Assembly: GCA_001931875.2 (NCBI GenBank)
Contig: MSJH02000650.1
Span: 124,001-188,000 of the forward strand
Source: Byssochlamys sp. IMV 00236
Lineage: Eukaryota > Ascomycota > Eurotiomycetes > Eurotiales > Thermoascaceae
DNA: 64,000 nucleotides
Direction: 5' to 3'
A program made the position numbers and the translations under genes. How positions within the stretch are numbered: the stretch's first letter is position 1; each line of letters begins with the position of its first letter. The notes beneath the pieces were generated by a model that was given only the letters and a program-made list of their open reading frames with translations, searched no databases and was not told where the DNA came from. This document shows, piece by piece, positions 11,492-23,926 of this stretch.

Positions 11492-13025
11492 GAAGTCTTG
11501 CCCGCAGGACGGGGGTCGACAACAACTATAGTGAGATTTATACCACAAAACATGCCGTCAAAAGGGGGTGAACATGCCATGTGGCCGCCCATGTCAGCGC
11601 TTACACCAGATAACAAGCACAGACATGGACAAATTGAGTGCTGCCCGTTTGAAGTAATCGACTTTCTACCATATGCGCAATTCTGATCTTCCTCCGCCAA
11701 ACTAATTAGGTGCATACTTGGGGTCACGCCAAGCGGGTCGCGTGGCGAGATACAGACTGACCACCTGCTCCGTACTCTCAGGACACTGGGAGATCATGGC
11801 ATCGGGGGATGGAAGATAGGATAGGGACACATCCATGGGAACCAGGTGATGCACAGACGTAAACCTTGGTGGGATTCCGTATACTCCGTTTCATCTGGAT
11901 TCGAGTTTGAGCCCCTCTACACCAAATGTGCATATAACAACCCATGAGAGGACGGTCCTGGGCTCTTTTTTGTATCGTCTAAGCCCCCTTTAGTATATGG
12001 AATTAAGCCAGCCGGCACCCAGGGAGGTCTGCGTGTCCCACGTACGTGGCGCTCAAAAGTCAAAAGTACTCCCAATAATCGGGTCATGTTCTGGGAGGCA
12101 TAAACCTTGAAAGCATTGCTCAAGAATAATAAAAAAAAAAACTCCAAGGAACAGGCTAACAATGCATGCTAGCTCCATTCAGCCAGAGCAGGTAATACAT
12201 GCCCTTTATCCGGGATTTGGATCAGCCTTATTGGAGGGGAACGTGCTCATTATCCTGAGTTCTGAATTACCTCTGCGCACTTAATACATTTTCGGCGCAT
12301 GCATCTCCGCAGGTAGTCGCTTACGCCGCCGTCTGGCAGCCGATACTAGGTCCTGACAACCTCGTCTATCGTACTGGCGCGTCATCCCCATGTTTCCTAC
12401 TGGGCATCACACTCGCAGGTCAATAGAAACTTGTAGACTAGCGAGGTTGGCACCATGCTAGCAGCTAGCGTCTCCTGCGATGTGGCGTTCTTTGAGAGGT
12501 TTTGGACCCATGCACGCTACATCTAACCGGGGATGGAAACCTACAGGGAATCTCATTAGACGTACTTCCGCACCTTCTGGCTTCACGCAAGATCTGTTCG
12601 GGAAATGTGATATACGAGCACTCTCCTGCATTTGAAGTGATGCCCCTGGAAGAGGAAGGCGACTTCCCTTGTCTCTGGATCCAGAACCGGGGAGATCATA
12701 GTATGCGATCAGATCCCTTGTCATGTATTTTGGCTGTAGATCCTAGAAAGTAGTCACGGTCTCGACACACACCCATCCAGCAGTTACTATGTTCTGCTTA
12801 GAGCGAGTACTCCTGGATCAATATGTGTCTTGAGATTCCTCTCTAGTAACCGGCGCACTGGGAATTCCATAAAGACGGCCAGTTTCTTCCCGCTCTCGTG
12901 GGTCGGTATAGTTGAGTGTCCGTGGAGCATCAAGTCCATAATAGTCATCATCCACTTCTCCTTTTACTTTCCCCAGGTTAAGATTATACCTACGGCATCA
13001 CGTTTGCTGTTTTCATTCTCACAAG
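11492..13025. other. Intergenic region between divergent hydrolase and membrane-protein genes
   Basis: I see no supported gene. The two flanking genes are divergent, so both promoters lie here. Short open frames at 12458-12724 (minus) and 12502-12753 (plus) overlap each other and show no domain. An A-run occurs near 12130. The last 150 bp before 13026 are pyrimidine-rich (tccttttactttcccc near 12960), as is common before fungal start codons. Confidence 0.5.
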
Positions 13026-14368
13026 ATGGGTTCTGCCGTCTCGTATCCGACCCACGCCGATGTCGTGATGAAGAATCAAGTCCTTGCCATTGACCTGACT
13101 TTCACGATTCTGGCTGTAATTAGTGTGGTATTTCGATTCTGGGCACGATTGAAGTCGGCAGCTGGGATTGGGTTGGACGATTGGTTGAGTCTTGGGGGTC
13201 TGGTCAGTTAAATTCTATCTTCGACCAGAAAGATTGGCACTGACCGTGTAACCACGAACCCAGTTGATATTATTTATCAATTTGGCGTTGAATCTTATCA
13301 GTAAGTGACACAAGTATATATTCTGTGTGACTCTGTCCACTAACTGCAAACACAGTGGTTGTAAACGGATTAGGACTGCAAGCATCAGAACTCACCGCGG
13401 GCAACCTGACATGGATAGCCAAGGTAAGGTGCCAGTCGAGGTTACACGAAACAAATCCACTGACATAAACAACGAAAGGCTATTTTCGGGGATGAGATCG
13501 TCTACATCGTCAACCTCGCCCTGATCAAAATCTCCATCCTCCTCATGTACTGCCGTGTCTTCGCACTCCGAAGATTCCGCGTTGGTGCATGGATCATCGG
13601 CATCATCACCTGTTGTTGGACGCTCATCTTCGTCTTTTTGATCTTGTTCCAATGCCATCCGATTGCGAAAGCCTGGGACCCGTTACTCTCCGGACATTGC
13701 TGGAACATGCGGGGTACATTCATCGGCAATGCGGTACCGAATATCGTCACCGATGTTGTGATCCTGGTAATGCCAATATACAACATATGGAAACTTCACA
13801 TTCGAATGGTGCAGCGTATTTCTTTGCTTGGAATCTTCTTCTTGGGTTGTTTGTGAGTTATATCCCCTTCCCCCAGCGGGTAAGTATACACACAGATTAC
13901 TGACAGAGCATCGTCTAGCGTTATCGTCGCCAGTATCTACCGTCTCGTCCAGGTACTGCAACTGGACCAGAACAATCTTTCCTGTGAGACCCCTGCCTGT
14001 TTTATCTAGGTATTCTACAATGTACACTTCCTTTCTAACGCACTCCAGATACCCTCAAAAACCCAACGACTTGGTCCCATGTCGAAGTCTCTACAGCCCT
14101 GATCAGTGCTTGCCTACCCACCATGCGACCACTCTTGACCAGCTTCATGAGAGTAATCGGAATGGGGAGCCAGGTCGGAACCAGCCATTCAGCCTCCCGA
14201 ACTCCCGGTATCCCAGCAACTTACAGCGGAACCTTCCCTGCTCCATCAAAGTTCAAGGCGTGGCCCGAAGCGAAAAACATCTCTAACGACGAGATCCCAC
14301 TCAATTCGATCAAAGTCGAGACCGACATGCAAGTTGTCGAGAGCGGCAACTGGCACCATGGCGTCTAA
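13026..14368 (+). CDS. Pth11-like integral membrane protein (fungal rhodopsin domain)
   Basis: A seven-helix membrane protein of the fungal 'rhodopsin domain' family related to the extracellular core of Pth11-type receptors. Exons are 13026-13202, 13264-13300, 13356-13423, 13479-13852, 13919-13983 and 14049-14368, giving 346 aa. The ATG at 13026 starts MGSAVSYPTHADVV. Family hallmarks include FRFWARLK followed by GLDDWLSL after the first helix, then ALIKISILLMYCRVF, the WDP/C-rich loop KAWDPLLSGHCWN, and NIVTDVVILVMPI in helix 5. The C-terminal tail of about 80 residues is polar and probably cytosolic. Members are mostly uncharacterised; some act in surface sensing. No CFEM domain is present. 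Ligand and role are unknown. Confidence 0.9.
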
Positions 14369-15994
14369 GTTTCAGGCAATGAATCGAAGTTATATTCACA
14401 GAGGCGGAATACGTTGCATTTATGTTTTTGGAATTGGTTTACGCAAGTGCAATTAATAACTTATACCAGGAGGTCTATAATTCCCCATTGTCATTCCTTT
14501 CAACAACCAATTGCTGAGCATTTGTATGTACATTCGAGGCGGGAAATGTTGCTTTCAAAAATCACTGGTGGTTTCATTTTGTACAGGTACTTCGATTCAG
14601 CAAATTCAATTCCAAGTTTCAATTCTTCAAGTCGATTATTATCTCAATTGAGGCACTACTACACGTTTCCCAAAAACAATAATTCTAACCGAAAGTCTAT
14701 GCAACTAATACCGATGGTTCGGTTTCCATATCCGGCCCGTACTTAGTGTACTCCGTAAACAAACTTGGAGATCTCATTATCCCGCCAGGCAACCGTTATC
14801 TGTCACACGCTAAACTGACCAGGGCGAGTCGAAGATCATCTCCTTGGAAGGTAAACAGTTAATTGACTTTCTGCGATTAGTAACGGTCAAACTTGACGGG
14901 CCTTTCCTATTCTCGCCCAGGGACAGTTTGCATATTTGGCATAGATAGGTAGATAGTCTAGTCTAGCTTCTCTTGTGCCGAACTGGCGCTAGGTTGACCG
15001 GGGCTTCTAGGCCCTTGGCGATAGTGTTAGTTTCCATTGCTTCGAAGAGCATAACGTGATGAGATGCAACATCACGGGTCTTAGCGTCGTCGCGGCGTTT
15101 AGAGTAAGACAAAAGTACTGGACAGTTGGACTGCTCCCTTAACACCGGGAAATGAGAACTTTATTGATTGTGTGATAGCAAATCTTGTTGGTGAATCACG
15201 ATTTTCTTCAGGATAAAATCTTATTTCGGTGAGGCGTTCTTGAAGAAGCCTATCGATCGACCGGGCCCAAGGAAGCGCTGTGGAACTGGATTCTTGTGGA
15301 CACCTGTGATGTATATGTTGAATCACGGTGTTTAAGCGCTGGGATTCCTGCAGCAGCAAGCTCACCGCGATATTGGCCGGGTTGGACCATGACACGGGAC
15401 AGGATTGTCAACAACCCACGGCAAGAGGAACACATGGGTATTATGCATCCTGCAAGACTAACTGGAAGTACTTCCGGACAACCCCGCCCTATAGGAATGA
15501 ACCAGTACATAGCGCACTAGATGCTAGTTATTTGCCGCCTGCCATTGAGTATTATATGCGGGCAATTTATAGGGCGTGTTTCCGCTTGAATTTGTGGCTT
15601 TCTAGGGAGAATTGGCCTTGATGATGCATGAGCGGGTAGAAAGAGGAGAATGGTCGGAGTGAAAGTCAGTATACTTTGTGCGACAGAGACAAAGGAAAGA
15701 AAAGGGAGGGTGGCACTTTTGCGCTCAGTTCGCAATTCTATGCATGTCCTTTGTCTTTGTGCTGCCAAGGTCTCCAGCGCTAGACATGCTAAATGGGCAG
15801 AGACGCTGGTGCGACTATGTAATAATGCATTTATTGTTACGCTCGTTCAAGTTCCCACCAGCTGATCATCTTAGCGACATCTTTGTCTTCACTAATACAG
15901 AGTGGTAGCTAAAAGGACTATAATAATTCGGGTATCATTGTAGGTCATGAAGGGCTAGAGTAACGGCACTCTTCGTACCGAGAGAATTGGACAT
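14369..15994. other. Convergent intergenic region with a possible gene relic
   Basis: This lies between the 3' ends of the rhodopsin-domain gene and lig4. No intact gene is supported. A minus-strand block at about 14963-15520 carries protein-like sequence in two frames and is listed separately. The rest appears to be ordinary 3' flank. Confidence 0.5.
14963..15520 (-). pseudogene. Possible relic of a C6-type regulator C-terminus
   Basis: Reading the minus strand, MCSSCRGLLTILSRVMVQPG appears in one frame (about 15410-15450) and VSLLLQESQRLNTVIQHIHH in another (about 15310-15375), followed by SSTALPW. The order of a Cys-rich helix and a QRLNTVIQHI-like helix recalls the C-terminal region of AflR-type Zn2Cys6 regulators. 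The frame change means it cannot be a functional single exon, and I see no zinc-cluster half nearby. The identification is tentative. Confidence 0.2.
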
Positions 15995-18900
15995 TTAAGG
16001 GTGGAATCCTGCAAATGAAGGGAAAGTCAAGGTCAGCCCGCTGCTCAGTCACGAAGTGTTTCAAAAGAACTTACGATCCTCGTCCAGCAACGTCCGCTCC
16101 TTCCAGCTCTCTTCAACCCATCCAACAGTAACTAAGTGTGGCATCTTCCTACTTCCGATCTTCTTGGCCAGTGAACCCCGGAGGGCGGATAGCTCTGCAG
16201 CGGGAATTTCGGGAGACACAACAGCATGTGTCACCGTCATGTCCTCAATTGTGTCAACAACCTTAGCTCCTCCAAATCTTGCAAGATTGGTCGCCACGTG
16301 GAGGTGATATGCCTGACTGGCACCACTCTCTTTTTCGGGTAACACATTAGAGCCTCCATCATCAGAGGATCGGTTGAAGTATAATGTCAATCCTTTGAAT
16401 AGCCAGCCACAAGGGACGGCAGCGTCCCCTGGGCTGCTTTCCTGCACCTGCACATCCAGTTGATCAAGTAACCTTGATATCTGCGATGACTTGACATTTT
16501 CAGGTGTCTTCATTTGGTTGAATATCTACTCAAGAGTTATTGGCTGCCAATTCTTTCCTTGTCACCGCCGTGCTTACCTCTCTTAGCTCCTCAACCGAAG
16601 TATCACGGGCATAGCTATCTCCAAAAGCATCGATATTCTGGGCAATGGCCTCCTTTTCATCATCTTTGGTGAAAAACATGTGCCTAACAAAATATTAGCG
16701 CCAACAGCGTATGGCAGAGGTCTTTTACTGACTTTGGTTCTAAAGGCAAGATCAGATCGGATAGGCCGGCGTCAGCTTGATTCTGCTTGATACAGTCAAA
16801 GAGCCACTTCGGTCGGATGATGTTCTCTTTGCCTCCCTTTTGTATGGATGCCACTTTTACCGTTCCTGTGGTAGTGTCAGAACCACTGTGACGAACAAAC
16901 AATAAGAAAGAACCCACGCACTCCGCTCAGCAATGCAAACAATATCGGATGCTACCGTGTTCGTTTGGTAGACCTTTCCGCCATTTGCTTTCACTAATTG
17001 TTCAAGTTCGACTTTTGATTTTTTCTCCGGCTCCGTAGATTCGGTAATGATGACTGCGGTGTGAGTCTTTGGCCAAATGTCAATCGAGATCTTTGAGGAG
17101 TGAACATACAGAAATTCAGTCCATCGAACACCTTTCCTGATGGGCCCTGATACTGGAGCTCTGTTTCCGGACCATAGCCTGCAACTGTGAGAGGTTTCTT
17201 GGTTGTCCTTTTGACCCGTTTCCTGCGCGAGTTGTCGACCGTGAATTCCTTCTCTCTCCGTTCCTGCTCGACATTTGCTTTCAGATCCAGGAACTCTTGA
17301 ACAGAGAGTGCACTCCTCCAGTCCTTATCCATGCGTAGCCTTTTGAATCGCGGGAACCGCAGTGTCAGACCGGCTCGGAAACTATCACTGACCGATACCG
17401 ATGCAGCCTTCACGCAAAGAACGATGGATTCGTCTGGCCTAATCCACACATCAGGCTTCTCGAGCTGCGCATTTCCGCCTGCTAACTCGATAAATTCCGT
17501 CGGTGGCTTTTTAGGATCCCATTCTTTCCATTTTCCTTCCGTATGATGTCGGACGTTGGCGTAATCAGCAGCGGTAAAACCACCACCGACCTTACAGAAA
17601 GAGTAGCATTTTGGCAGGCCAGAGCTTTGGGAGTGAGTATCATCAACTCTTAGCCCACACAAGAAACTTGAGAGCCCACCGCCACGGCGACCAGAACCGT
17701 AGTATCCACCGATAACAACAACATCGAGGGATTCTCCGAACTCGGTCATATACTCTGGCTTCACTTTCATCCAATCATCATGGCGTTCATTAAGTCGATA
17801 TGGTGATCTGGGGTTCTTAAGCACCAATCCTTCAGAGGCCTCTTCAACGACTTTTCTCAGCAACGGCTCAATCTCTGCGGCACTTCTGGCCTCCTCGTAT
17901 GGATGTATTTCAAATCTGCGATGCACGGGGTTTATGCTTTTTTGCAAGGCTGTTCGACGATCGCGGAGAGTATACCTTGTTAGATCTTGTCCGTTGAGAT
18001 ATAATATATCAAACACCCGAAATAACGGCCGCGGCCCTGACGAGAAAGGGTTCCGTTGTTCTGATAAAGCCGCCGTCTTCAAAGTACCAAATGGAACAGG
18101 AGCATCTTGTTCAGGATCCCAAGTAATCATCTCACCATCCAGGATGATACTCTCCACACCATCCACAAATGCATCTTTCAGGTGTCTTGTCAAAGCACCA
18201 TTCTCATCATATAGACCATTGCCATAAAGGTAAGTATAGTCTTTTGCCTTCCTCGACCAGAAACCAAATCTCCTTCCTCCTTGCACAGTGTCATCAGGTG
18301 CCATGTGTAATTGCATACGTTCGCCATCCAGTTTCTCTTCGATCCAAAATGTCGGGTCTTCTTCAGTGGGCCTCATCCGCTCTACCATCCGTTCGAATGA
18401 GTGCATCTGGAATTGTGCCAATTGGGGCTGGAAGCACTGCATAAGTGTCACACCTCTTTCATCTGCTTCGAGGCGAATATTCGGATCATGGAGCTCCCAG
18501 CACACACGACGCAGACTGCTGGAGATACTAAACAAACTTTCTGCATCTGGATGCCAGACATCAAAAAGAGTCCGTTCCGTAGCACCGATTTTCATCTGCC
18601 GGAGAATCATTCGAATCAGCCACATCAGCTCCTCCGGGTTCATACGTCTGTAGAATTCCGCCAGGATGGGCAATTGCTGTTCTTCCTTGGAGGCCCCAGC
18701 GAGCTTGTCCAGTCTCTCGTTCACTTCTTCTATCAGCATGTTCCCGACCTCTGTCCTCATAGGTCTTTTCGAGATCACTTCGTAGCATCGACCCGCAAAG
18801 TCACCTGCCATGCGACTCGCGGCCGACTGGCCGGGGATTTTCCAATTGAGCAGATTGAAGCCATCTTCAGAGTTCTTGTCAATTTTCATGATCTTCACGA

Positions 18901-19370
18901 GCAGCTTTCCGATGACTTTTTCCTTCAACCCATACATGGCTCTGTCGCGATCCTTCTCCGGGATAATCAACCGGAATGCGGGGTATATATCGTCTCCGAC
19001 CTCCTTCCTCCATCGAGCGATAAAGCGCTCGATGACATCGCGTCGTCTCTCTTGTGGTGAAAGATTCTGGGCACTGTGGCCATGAGGTCCGGCTTTCCGA
19101 CGTGCGGCAACAGGTCCTGTGGGCTTCTTCTTAAGCTCATTTAGCGGGTTAAAGAGAGTCTCGAAGAGCTCGTGGAAGGGTAGTGTCGGAGCGTGATTGT
19201 GAGGCCTATTGGGATATCTAGAAGGACAGGTACATCAGTACCCATGAAGTCTGGATATGAACAATGGTAAGAAGTCTCTGCACTTACTGTTCATCTAGGT
19301 CCTTTTCCACATCGTGAGGCGGAGGAGCATCTGGGAGGTCGTCGGGCTCCGGAATCCCATCAGAAGACAT
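15995..19370 (-). CDS. lig4: DNA ligase IV (non-homologous end joining)
   Basis: ATP-dependent ligase that seals double-strand breaks in NHEJ with Xrcc4/Lif1; nuclear. Exons are 19288-19370, 17110-19217, 16922-17053, 16733-16865, 16578-16683, 16075-16525 and 15995-16008, giving 1008 aa, the usual size in Aspergillus. The N-terminal DNA-binding domain spans roughly residues 30-260. The adenylation motif KLDGER has its catalytic lysine near residue 323. ILDGEMITWD, SEGLVLKNP and DDWMKVKPEY are the other nucleotidyltransferase motifs, and the OB-fold follows to about 650. Two BRCT repeats close the protein, marked by RPKWLFDCI and by HLVTVGWVEESWKE. The last exon is only 14 nt and encodes FHP plus stop. 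It is divergent from the YML020W-like gene. Confidence 0.97.
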
Positions 19371-19753
19371 TGCTTTGCTACTTGTTGAGCACCACTTTAC
19401 TGAAGCTGTTTCAACTGATGGATTTGCAAGGACCAAAGAAAATGTCGTGATTCCATCAGCAATTTATTATTTTATTCTATTTGATTGATTTATTTCATCG
19501 AGAAGACGCGCAGCTCTAGGCACCAGCTCTGGAGACAACGAAAATGAATGCCTCAGGCGGGCACGGGCGGTGACATCAGGCCATCCATCTCTCCCTCGAT
19601 GGCGGCCTGGGGCTTCCGCGCGGGTCCATCTACGTATCACGGCACCAGTGGCTTGCTGAAGCAGGATGTGACTGACTTGTATACAACTTGTGGCCATCAG
19701 ACACACGATCTCCCTTGAGAGCGTCTTTTGTCTTGTAATGTCTTCTTTCCGCG
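19371..19753. promoter_or_regulatory. Divergent promoter region, lig4 / YML020W-like gene
   Basis: The 383 bp separate two start codons on opposite strands. It must hold both promoters unless untranslated exons lie further off. I see no recognisable operator or obvious TATA element. An AT-rich stretch (attattttattctatttgat) near 19465-19485 is the only compositional landmark. Confidence 0.5.
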
Positions 19754-22535
19754 ATGCCGCCGATGGGTTCTAGGAAGAGGGTGCAGCCAGAGCCTTCAGC
19801 CGCGGCCTCACAGTCCAGCTTGCCCGCCAGCGAACATTCCCCGCCATCTGAACCAGCCAGGGGCCGCTCAACTTCAGAGACACAGAGGAGTGGAGCGGTA
19901 AGTGTTCTGCATCGCCAGAGTAATCGTCGAGGCATACACTGATACATCTGTGTCTCCTGATAGAGCTGGTATACCAAGTCATGGCCCCGGGTCTCGAAGG
20001 CCGCGGCCGTTACCGAGGTTGCCCGTGAGAGCATATCGGTCGCTGGCAATGTAGCCTCAGACCTGGTTGCTTCCACAGCAACTCTGTCTAATCCTTCTCG
20101 ACAATTCCGATCGCCATCTATCCGGTTGACGAAGAAAGACGGTGCGTCAAGCAGGTCACTTCCCGCGAGTGTCGCTACCACCCGTATCAATATTGCGTCG
20201 AATGGGCTAGAGTCAACACTAGATAGTCCTGACTCCCAGACGTCAGACCCAGCCACCAGTACGAAAGACAAGGAAGACAAGCCCGCAGACTCTACCGTGA
20301 CTCCGAATAATACGATCAAAGAGCCCACGGGCTCTCCAAATCCCAACGAAGCGGACGGAACTACAACGAAAAGTCGCACTCCTACTGAGGCGGAAACGGC
20401 CCAGCCGCAAGAACCGGAGCAAACGCAGTCATCGGGATGGTTTACATGGTGGTATAGGCCTGCACCAGTGGAGAACAACTCTGTCGATAATTCACAGTCA
20501 GCTGATGCTCCAGTCGTCCCATCTTCGGAAGAGCAGCCACCACCGGAGACAGAAGATAAGCAAGAGGACGGGCATGCCAAGCAGGATACTACGCCGTCTG
20601 AACAAGCACATTCGGACGCAGCGACACAGTCAACAGCGCATCCAACAGCAGCACAGAGGCGATCCTGGTTCCTGATGTGGAGTGGTTCTCCCGCACCGCC
20701 TAAGGTGCCTGCTGAGCAGGGACCCTCGGCGGAGCCTCGTCTGGCGACAGACCAAGCTCCTGCAGAAGAAATCAATAACAAACCGCCGACAGATCCTTCT
20801 GAAAATGGTCGTTCGGAAAGTGTTGATTCTTCAGCACGTCAGCCCGACAATGCCAGGTCCTCAGGCTGGTCCTTCTGGTATAGAGATACGTCGAAGGACT
20901 CGAGTACCAAAAAGGCAGAGGAGGTTCAGGATGGGGATACGGCAGAAGCAGAATCGGCTGCTGCAAAGCAGTTGAAAGAGAACCAAGAACCTGTTCAGAA
21001 AGGACAAAGACCGCCTGCGAAACAGACAGTAAAAGGGCAACCGAAAGAGCGCGGCGAGCCTGCACCCACAGCAACTGTGATGTCCGTGCCAGAACAACCG
21101 GCAACGCTAACAAAGACCAAAGCTCCAGAAGGACCGGCCTCGAAGCAGCTGCAGAAAGCCATTCCCAATCAAGTGCTTCCTTCTTTCAGAGATACATTTG
21201 CGACAAAAGAATCTCCTTCATTGTTGCAGACCATTGGTCGTCAGACTATTGGTCGTATCTTCCAGTACTCGAAGGAGTCGGATAACAAGCATGTCTACGT
21301 GGTGAAGGAACCCCCGCGGATAAAGAAGGCTTTGGCCATCGGAGTACATGGATATTTCCCTGCTCCGCTGATACGGACTGTTCTCGGTCAACCGACCGGC
21401 ACTTCCGTGAAGTTCTCCAACATGGCTGCAAAAGCTATTCGCCAATGGACAGAAAACCATGGTTACTCCTGCGACGTACAGAAGATTGCACTCGAAGGGG
21501 AAGGTCGTATCGCCGAACGAGTGGACTTGCTTTGGAAACTGCTTCTAAATTGGATAGAAGAAATCCGGAAAGCAGACTTCGTCTTGATTGCATGCCATAG
21601 TCAGGGAGTTCCCGTGGCCACGATCTTGGTCTCCAAATTGATATCCTTCGGATGCCTGAACGCCCAACGCGTTGGAATATGTGCTATGGCCGGCGTGAAC
21701 CTTGGCCCATTCCCGGATTACAAGTCAAGGTGGATCAGCGGCTCAGCAGGTGAACTCTTCGATTTTGCACACGCCAACAGCCAGGTCTCCCGGGACTACG
21801 AAGCAGCATTAGAATCTGCGCTCAACTTTGGAGTGCGGATCTCGTATATTGGGAGCATTGATGATCAACTTGTGTCGCTGGAGGTAAGACCTGGTACCCG
21901 CTTCTAAATAGTGTAGAAAGAGTCATTGCTGATGTGGTCTAGTCATCTCTCTTTTCACCAATCTCACATCCTTACATCTACCGCGCGGCGTTCGTAGACA
22001 GCAGAGTGCACGCCCCAAGCTTGTGAGCGATCCTTGTCTCTTTCTCTAGAGCTCCTACTGATACTCTACCAACAGTCTCTCTCATCTAGTCGGCTTCGCA
22101 CTCAAGTTGCGCAACCTCGGAATCCCAGACCATGGCATAATTCGCGAATTGAGCTCACCGCTCGCCGGAAGTCTCTATGCCGGCGAAGGCCACTCTCGTC
22201 TCTACGAAGATGAAGCCGTCTACTAGTGAGTTTTCTCCGAAGTATAATCCTGAAGACTCCACGCTAATCAGTGTAGTCTCGCTATTGAATTCGCCCTGGA
22301 GACATCCAACGTGAGCGGTGCAGCCCTCCGTATCCAAAGACCTCCCCAGTCACCAACCCCGAATCCATATATTCTACCTTTCGCCATGCGTGGCCTCCTC
22401 GAAGAAGAATATGTCCGACGGGAACTGTACCAAGAGACCATGGAACTCCTTAAACAGTTCGACGACTGGAAGCCCTCTAGCAAGGTACTCAAGGATGTCA
22501 AGTTTCGACTTGAGGGCATTCGCTCAAAACTTTGA
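19754..22535 (+). CDS. YML020W-like alpha/beta hydrolase with disordered Trp-repeat N-terminus
   Basis: A fungal-specific protein related to the uncharacterised yeast YML020W. Exons are 19754-19897, 19964-21883, 21943-22022, 22076-22225 and 22277-22535, giving 850 aa. Residues 1 to about 430 are disordered, rich in Pro/Ser/Glu/Gln. They carry spaced aromatic motifs near residues 49 (SWYTKSWP), 203 (GWFTWWY), 281 (SWFLMW) and 348 (GWSFWY). From about residue 490 a hydrolase fold begins: AIGVHGYFPAPLIRTVLG, then the nucleophile context ACHSQGVP with Ser near residue 594, where the usual first glycine is cysteine. The C-terminus LEEEYVRRELYQETMELLKQ is helical. Function and location are unknown. 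The aromatic motifs might contact membranes or a partner; that is inference. Confidence 0.9.
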
Positions 22536-23179
22536 TCTCATCCCTGTTATCCCGAAAGCGAACCGTTGCAGGGAAAACGCAAAATCCACTTATCGCTGAT
22601 CCGCGATGTTCCACTGCATTGTCCATCATTCTTTCTTTCCTTTTTTGTCCCGTCGGAGATATCCGAAAGCATTAGAACATTAGCTACGGCGTCCGTTGGT
22701 CTGTCTTTTTCGAAGTTCTTCGCTGGAAATTTGCTCTCATTTTCGGATCTTTGGAAATAATTGGAGCGGCGGTGTTGGATACTGGCACATAGATAATACT
22801 TTCTCTACTAGATACATTTTTCACCTAATATATATGTAAATTGAGACAGACTCTTCTTGAATGGTAAATTGTCGTGTATCTATTGAAAGTCATGTAATAG
22901 AGAAGTAGGATTTACGCGTTCGCAAGATCTTCCCGGAAGGCTCTCGCCAGCAATGTGACTAGCTACTATCACGACATGGAAAAACGTATACCTCCGTCGT
23001 CAGATCTCATGGAATGCGAACAGGAAGCCCACTTCAGAAATTTGTGACCTGGATTAAGGCTTTGGATAATTCTCGGAGTTCGAAGACAGGAACCAAGAAC
23101 ACAACCTGCGCTAGATATAGATGTAGAACTGAACCAGCTGCTCTGGCGATCGTTTCGGTTGCTGTCCAGTGAAGAATAT
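22536..23179. other. Convergent intergenic region
   Basis: This stretch holds the 3' flanks of the YML020W-like gene and the small gene on the other strand. It is pyrimidine-rich just after 22620 and AT-rich around 22800-22850, compatible with polyadenylation signals. I see no gene in it. Confidence 0.5.
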
Positions 23180-23562
23180 CTAGACAGTCGCAGGCGCTGT
23201 TTCTCTATTTTGCGTATATAGGATGGCTACGGAGCTGGGGCGTTTCGTGAACGAGGGCGGAGTCCCGAGATTGCTTTTTGGCGGTTGGCGTCCAGCCAGA
23301 TAAAGGGTTAATGAAATAGGAGGCGACTTCTCTTCCTGCTCCTTCTCGACTTCTCTCATCCGCTGCTGAAGAGCATGAACGGATAATGGTTGACTAGACT
23401 CTCCTATGCCGTGAGCGAGCCTTTTCTCAATGTACACCATTTGTGTCGCGCTATGAAGAGATTCTATTTCCGCTATCTCTGTATTAGCACACTGATCCAA
23501 TAGGAATGTTGTAATGTACTTACCTGGGGCACCTCCGTAAAGCCTCGACTAGCTCTGCTCAT
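23180..23562 (-). CDS. Small protein of unknown function (111 aa)
   Basis: Two exons, 23524-23562 and 23180-23476, joined by a 47-nt GT-AG intron, give 111 aa starting MSRASRGFTEVPQ. The middle (SVHALQQRMREVEKEQEEK) looks like a short amphipathic coiled coil. The C-terminal third is Pro/Ser/Thr-rich and basic. There is no signal peptide or membrane segment. I do not recognise the family. The clean splice and single continuous frame argue that it is real. It is divergent from the unknown 638-aa protein gene and probably shares its promoter region. Confidence 0.65.
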
Positions 23563-23926
23563 CTTTTGCTTCCCACAGGTTTTCGCGGGACGGTAGCGGT
23601 GTCCGACGTTCGTCTAAACACATTAGTTCTCGAGTATCAAACTCGTAGGAAAGTGTGTAGTCCAGTAGCTGTTACTCCCATGTCAGCTAAGCTATATAAC
23701 TGCTGATTCTACCTGAAACTGGAGTTGCTGTTTTCGAGGTGGAAGTTATAGCGATGCGGCAATATGGGATGTGAGCCCGGCGGCCGGTTGGCGGTCCCAA
23801 TCATGCCTCTTTTCCCTTCGCAGCGTACCCTAACTAGCCCTCAGCTCGAAAGGCAGTTCACCCCGAAAATATCTCAAGTGATAGGCATTGATTCTCCTAT
23901 TTCCCGCTCAGCGAAGTCCGTCAAGC
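23563..23926. promoter_or_regulatory. Divergent promoter region of two unknown genes
   Basis: About 360 bp separate the two start codons. Part of it may be coding if the plus-strand gene begins at an upstream ATG (23803, MPLFPSQRT). No specific site is recognised. Confidence 0.4.

Noticed and set aside
5000..16000. A secondary-metabolite gene cluster around the MFS transporter
   Set aside because: No polyketide synthase, NRPS, terpene cyclase or P450 is present. Only an exporter, a hydrolase and weak relics are visible.
19630..20781. 383-codon minus-strand open frame
   Set aside because: Antisense to the low-complexity, GC-rich arm of the YML020W-like gene. Its Ser/Val/Cys-rich product is the reverse of Pro/Ser/Glu codons.
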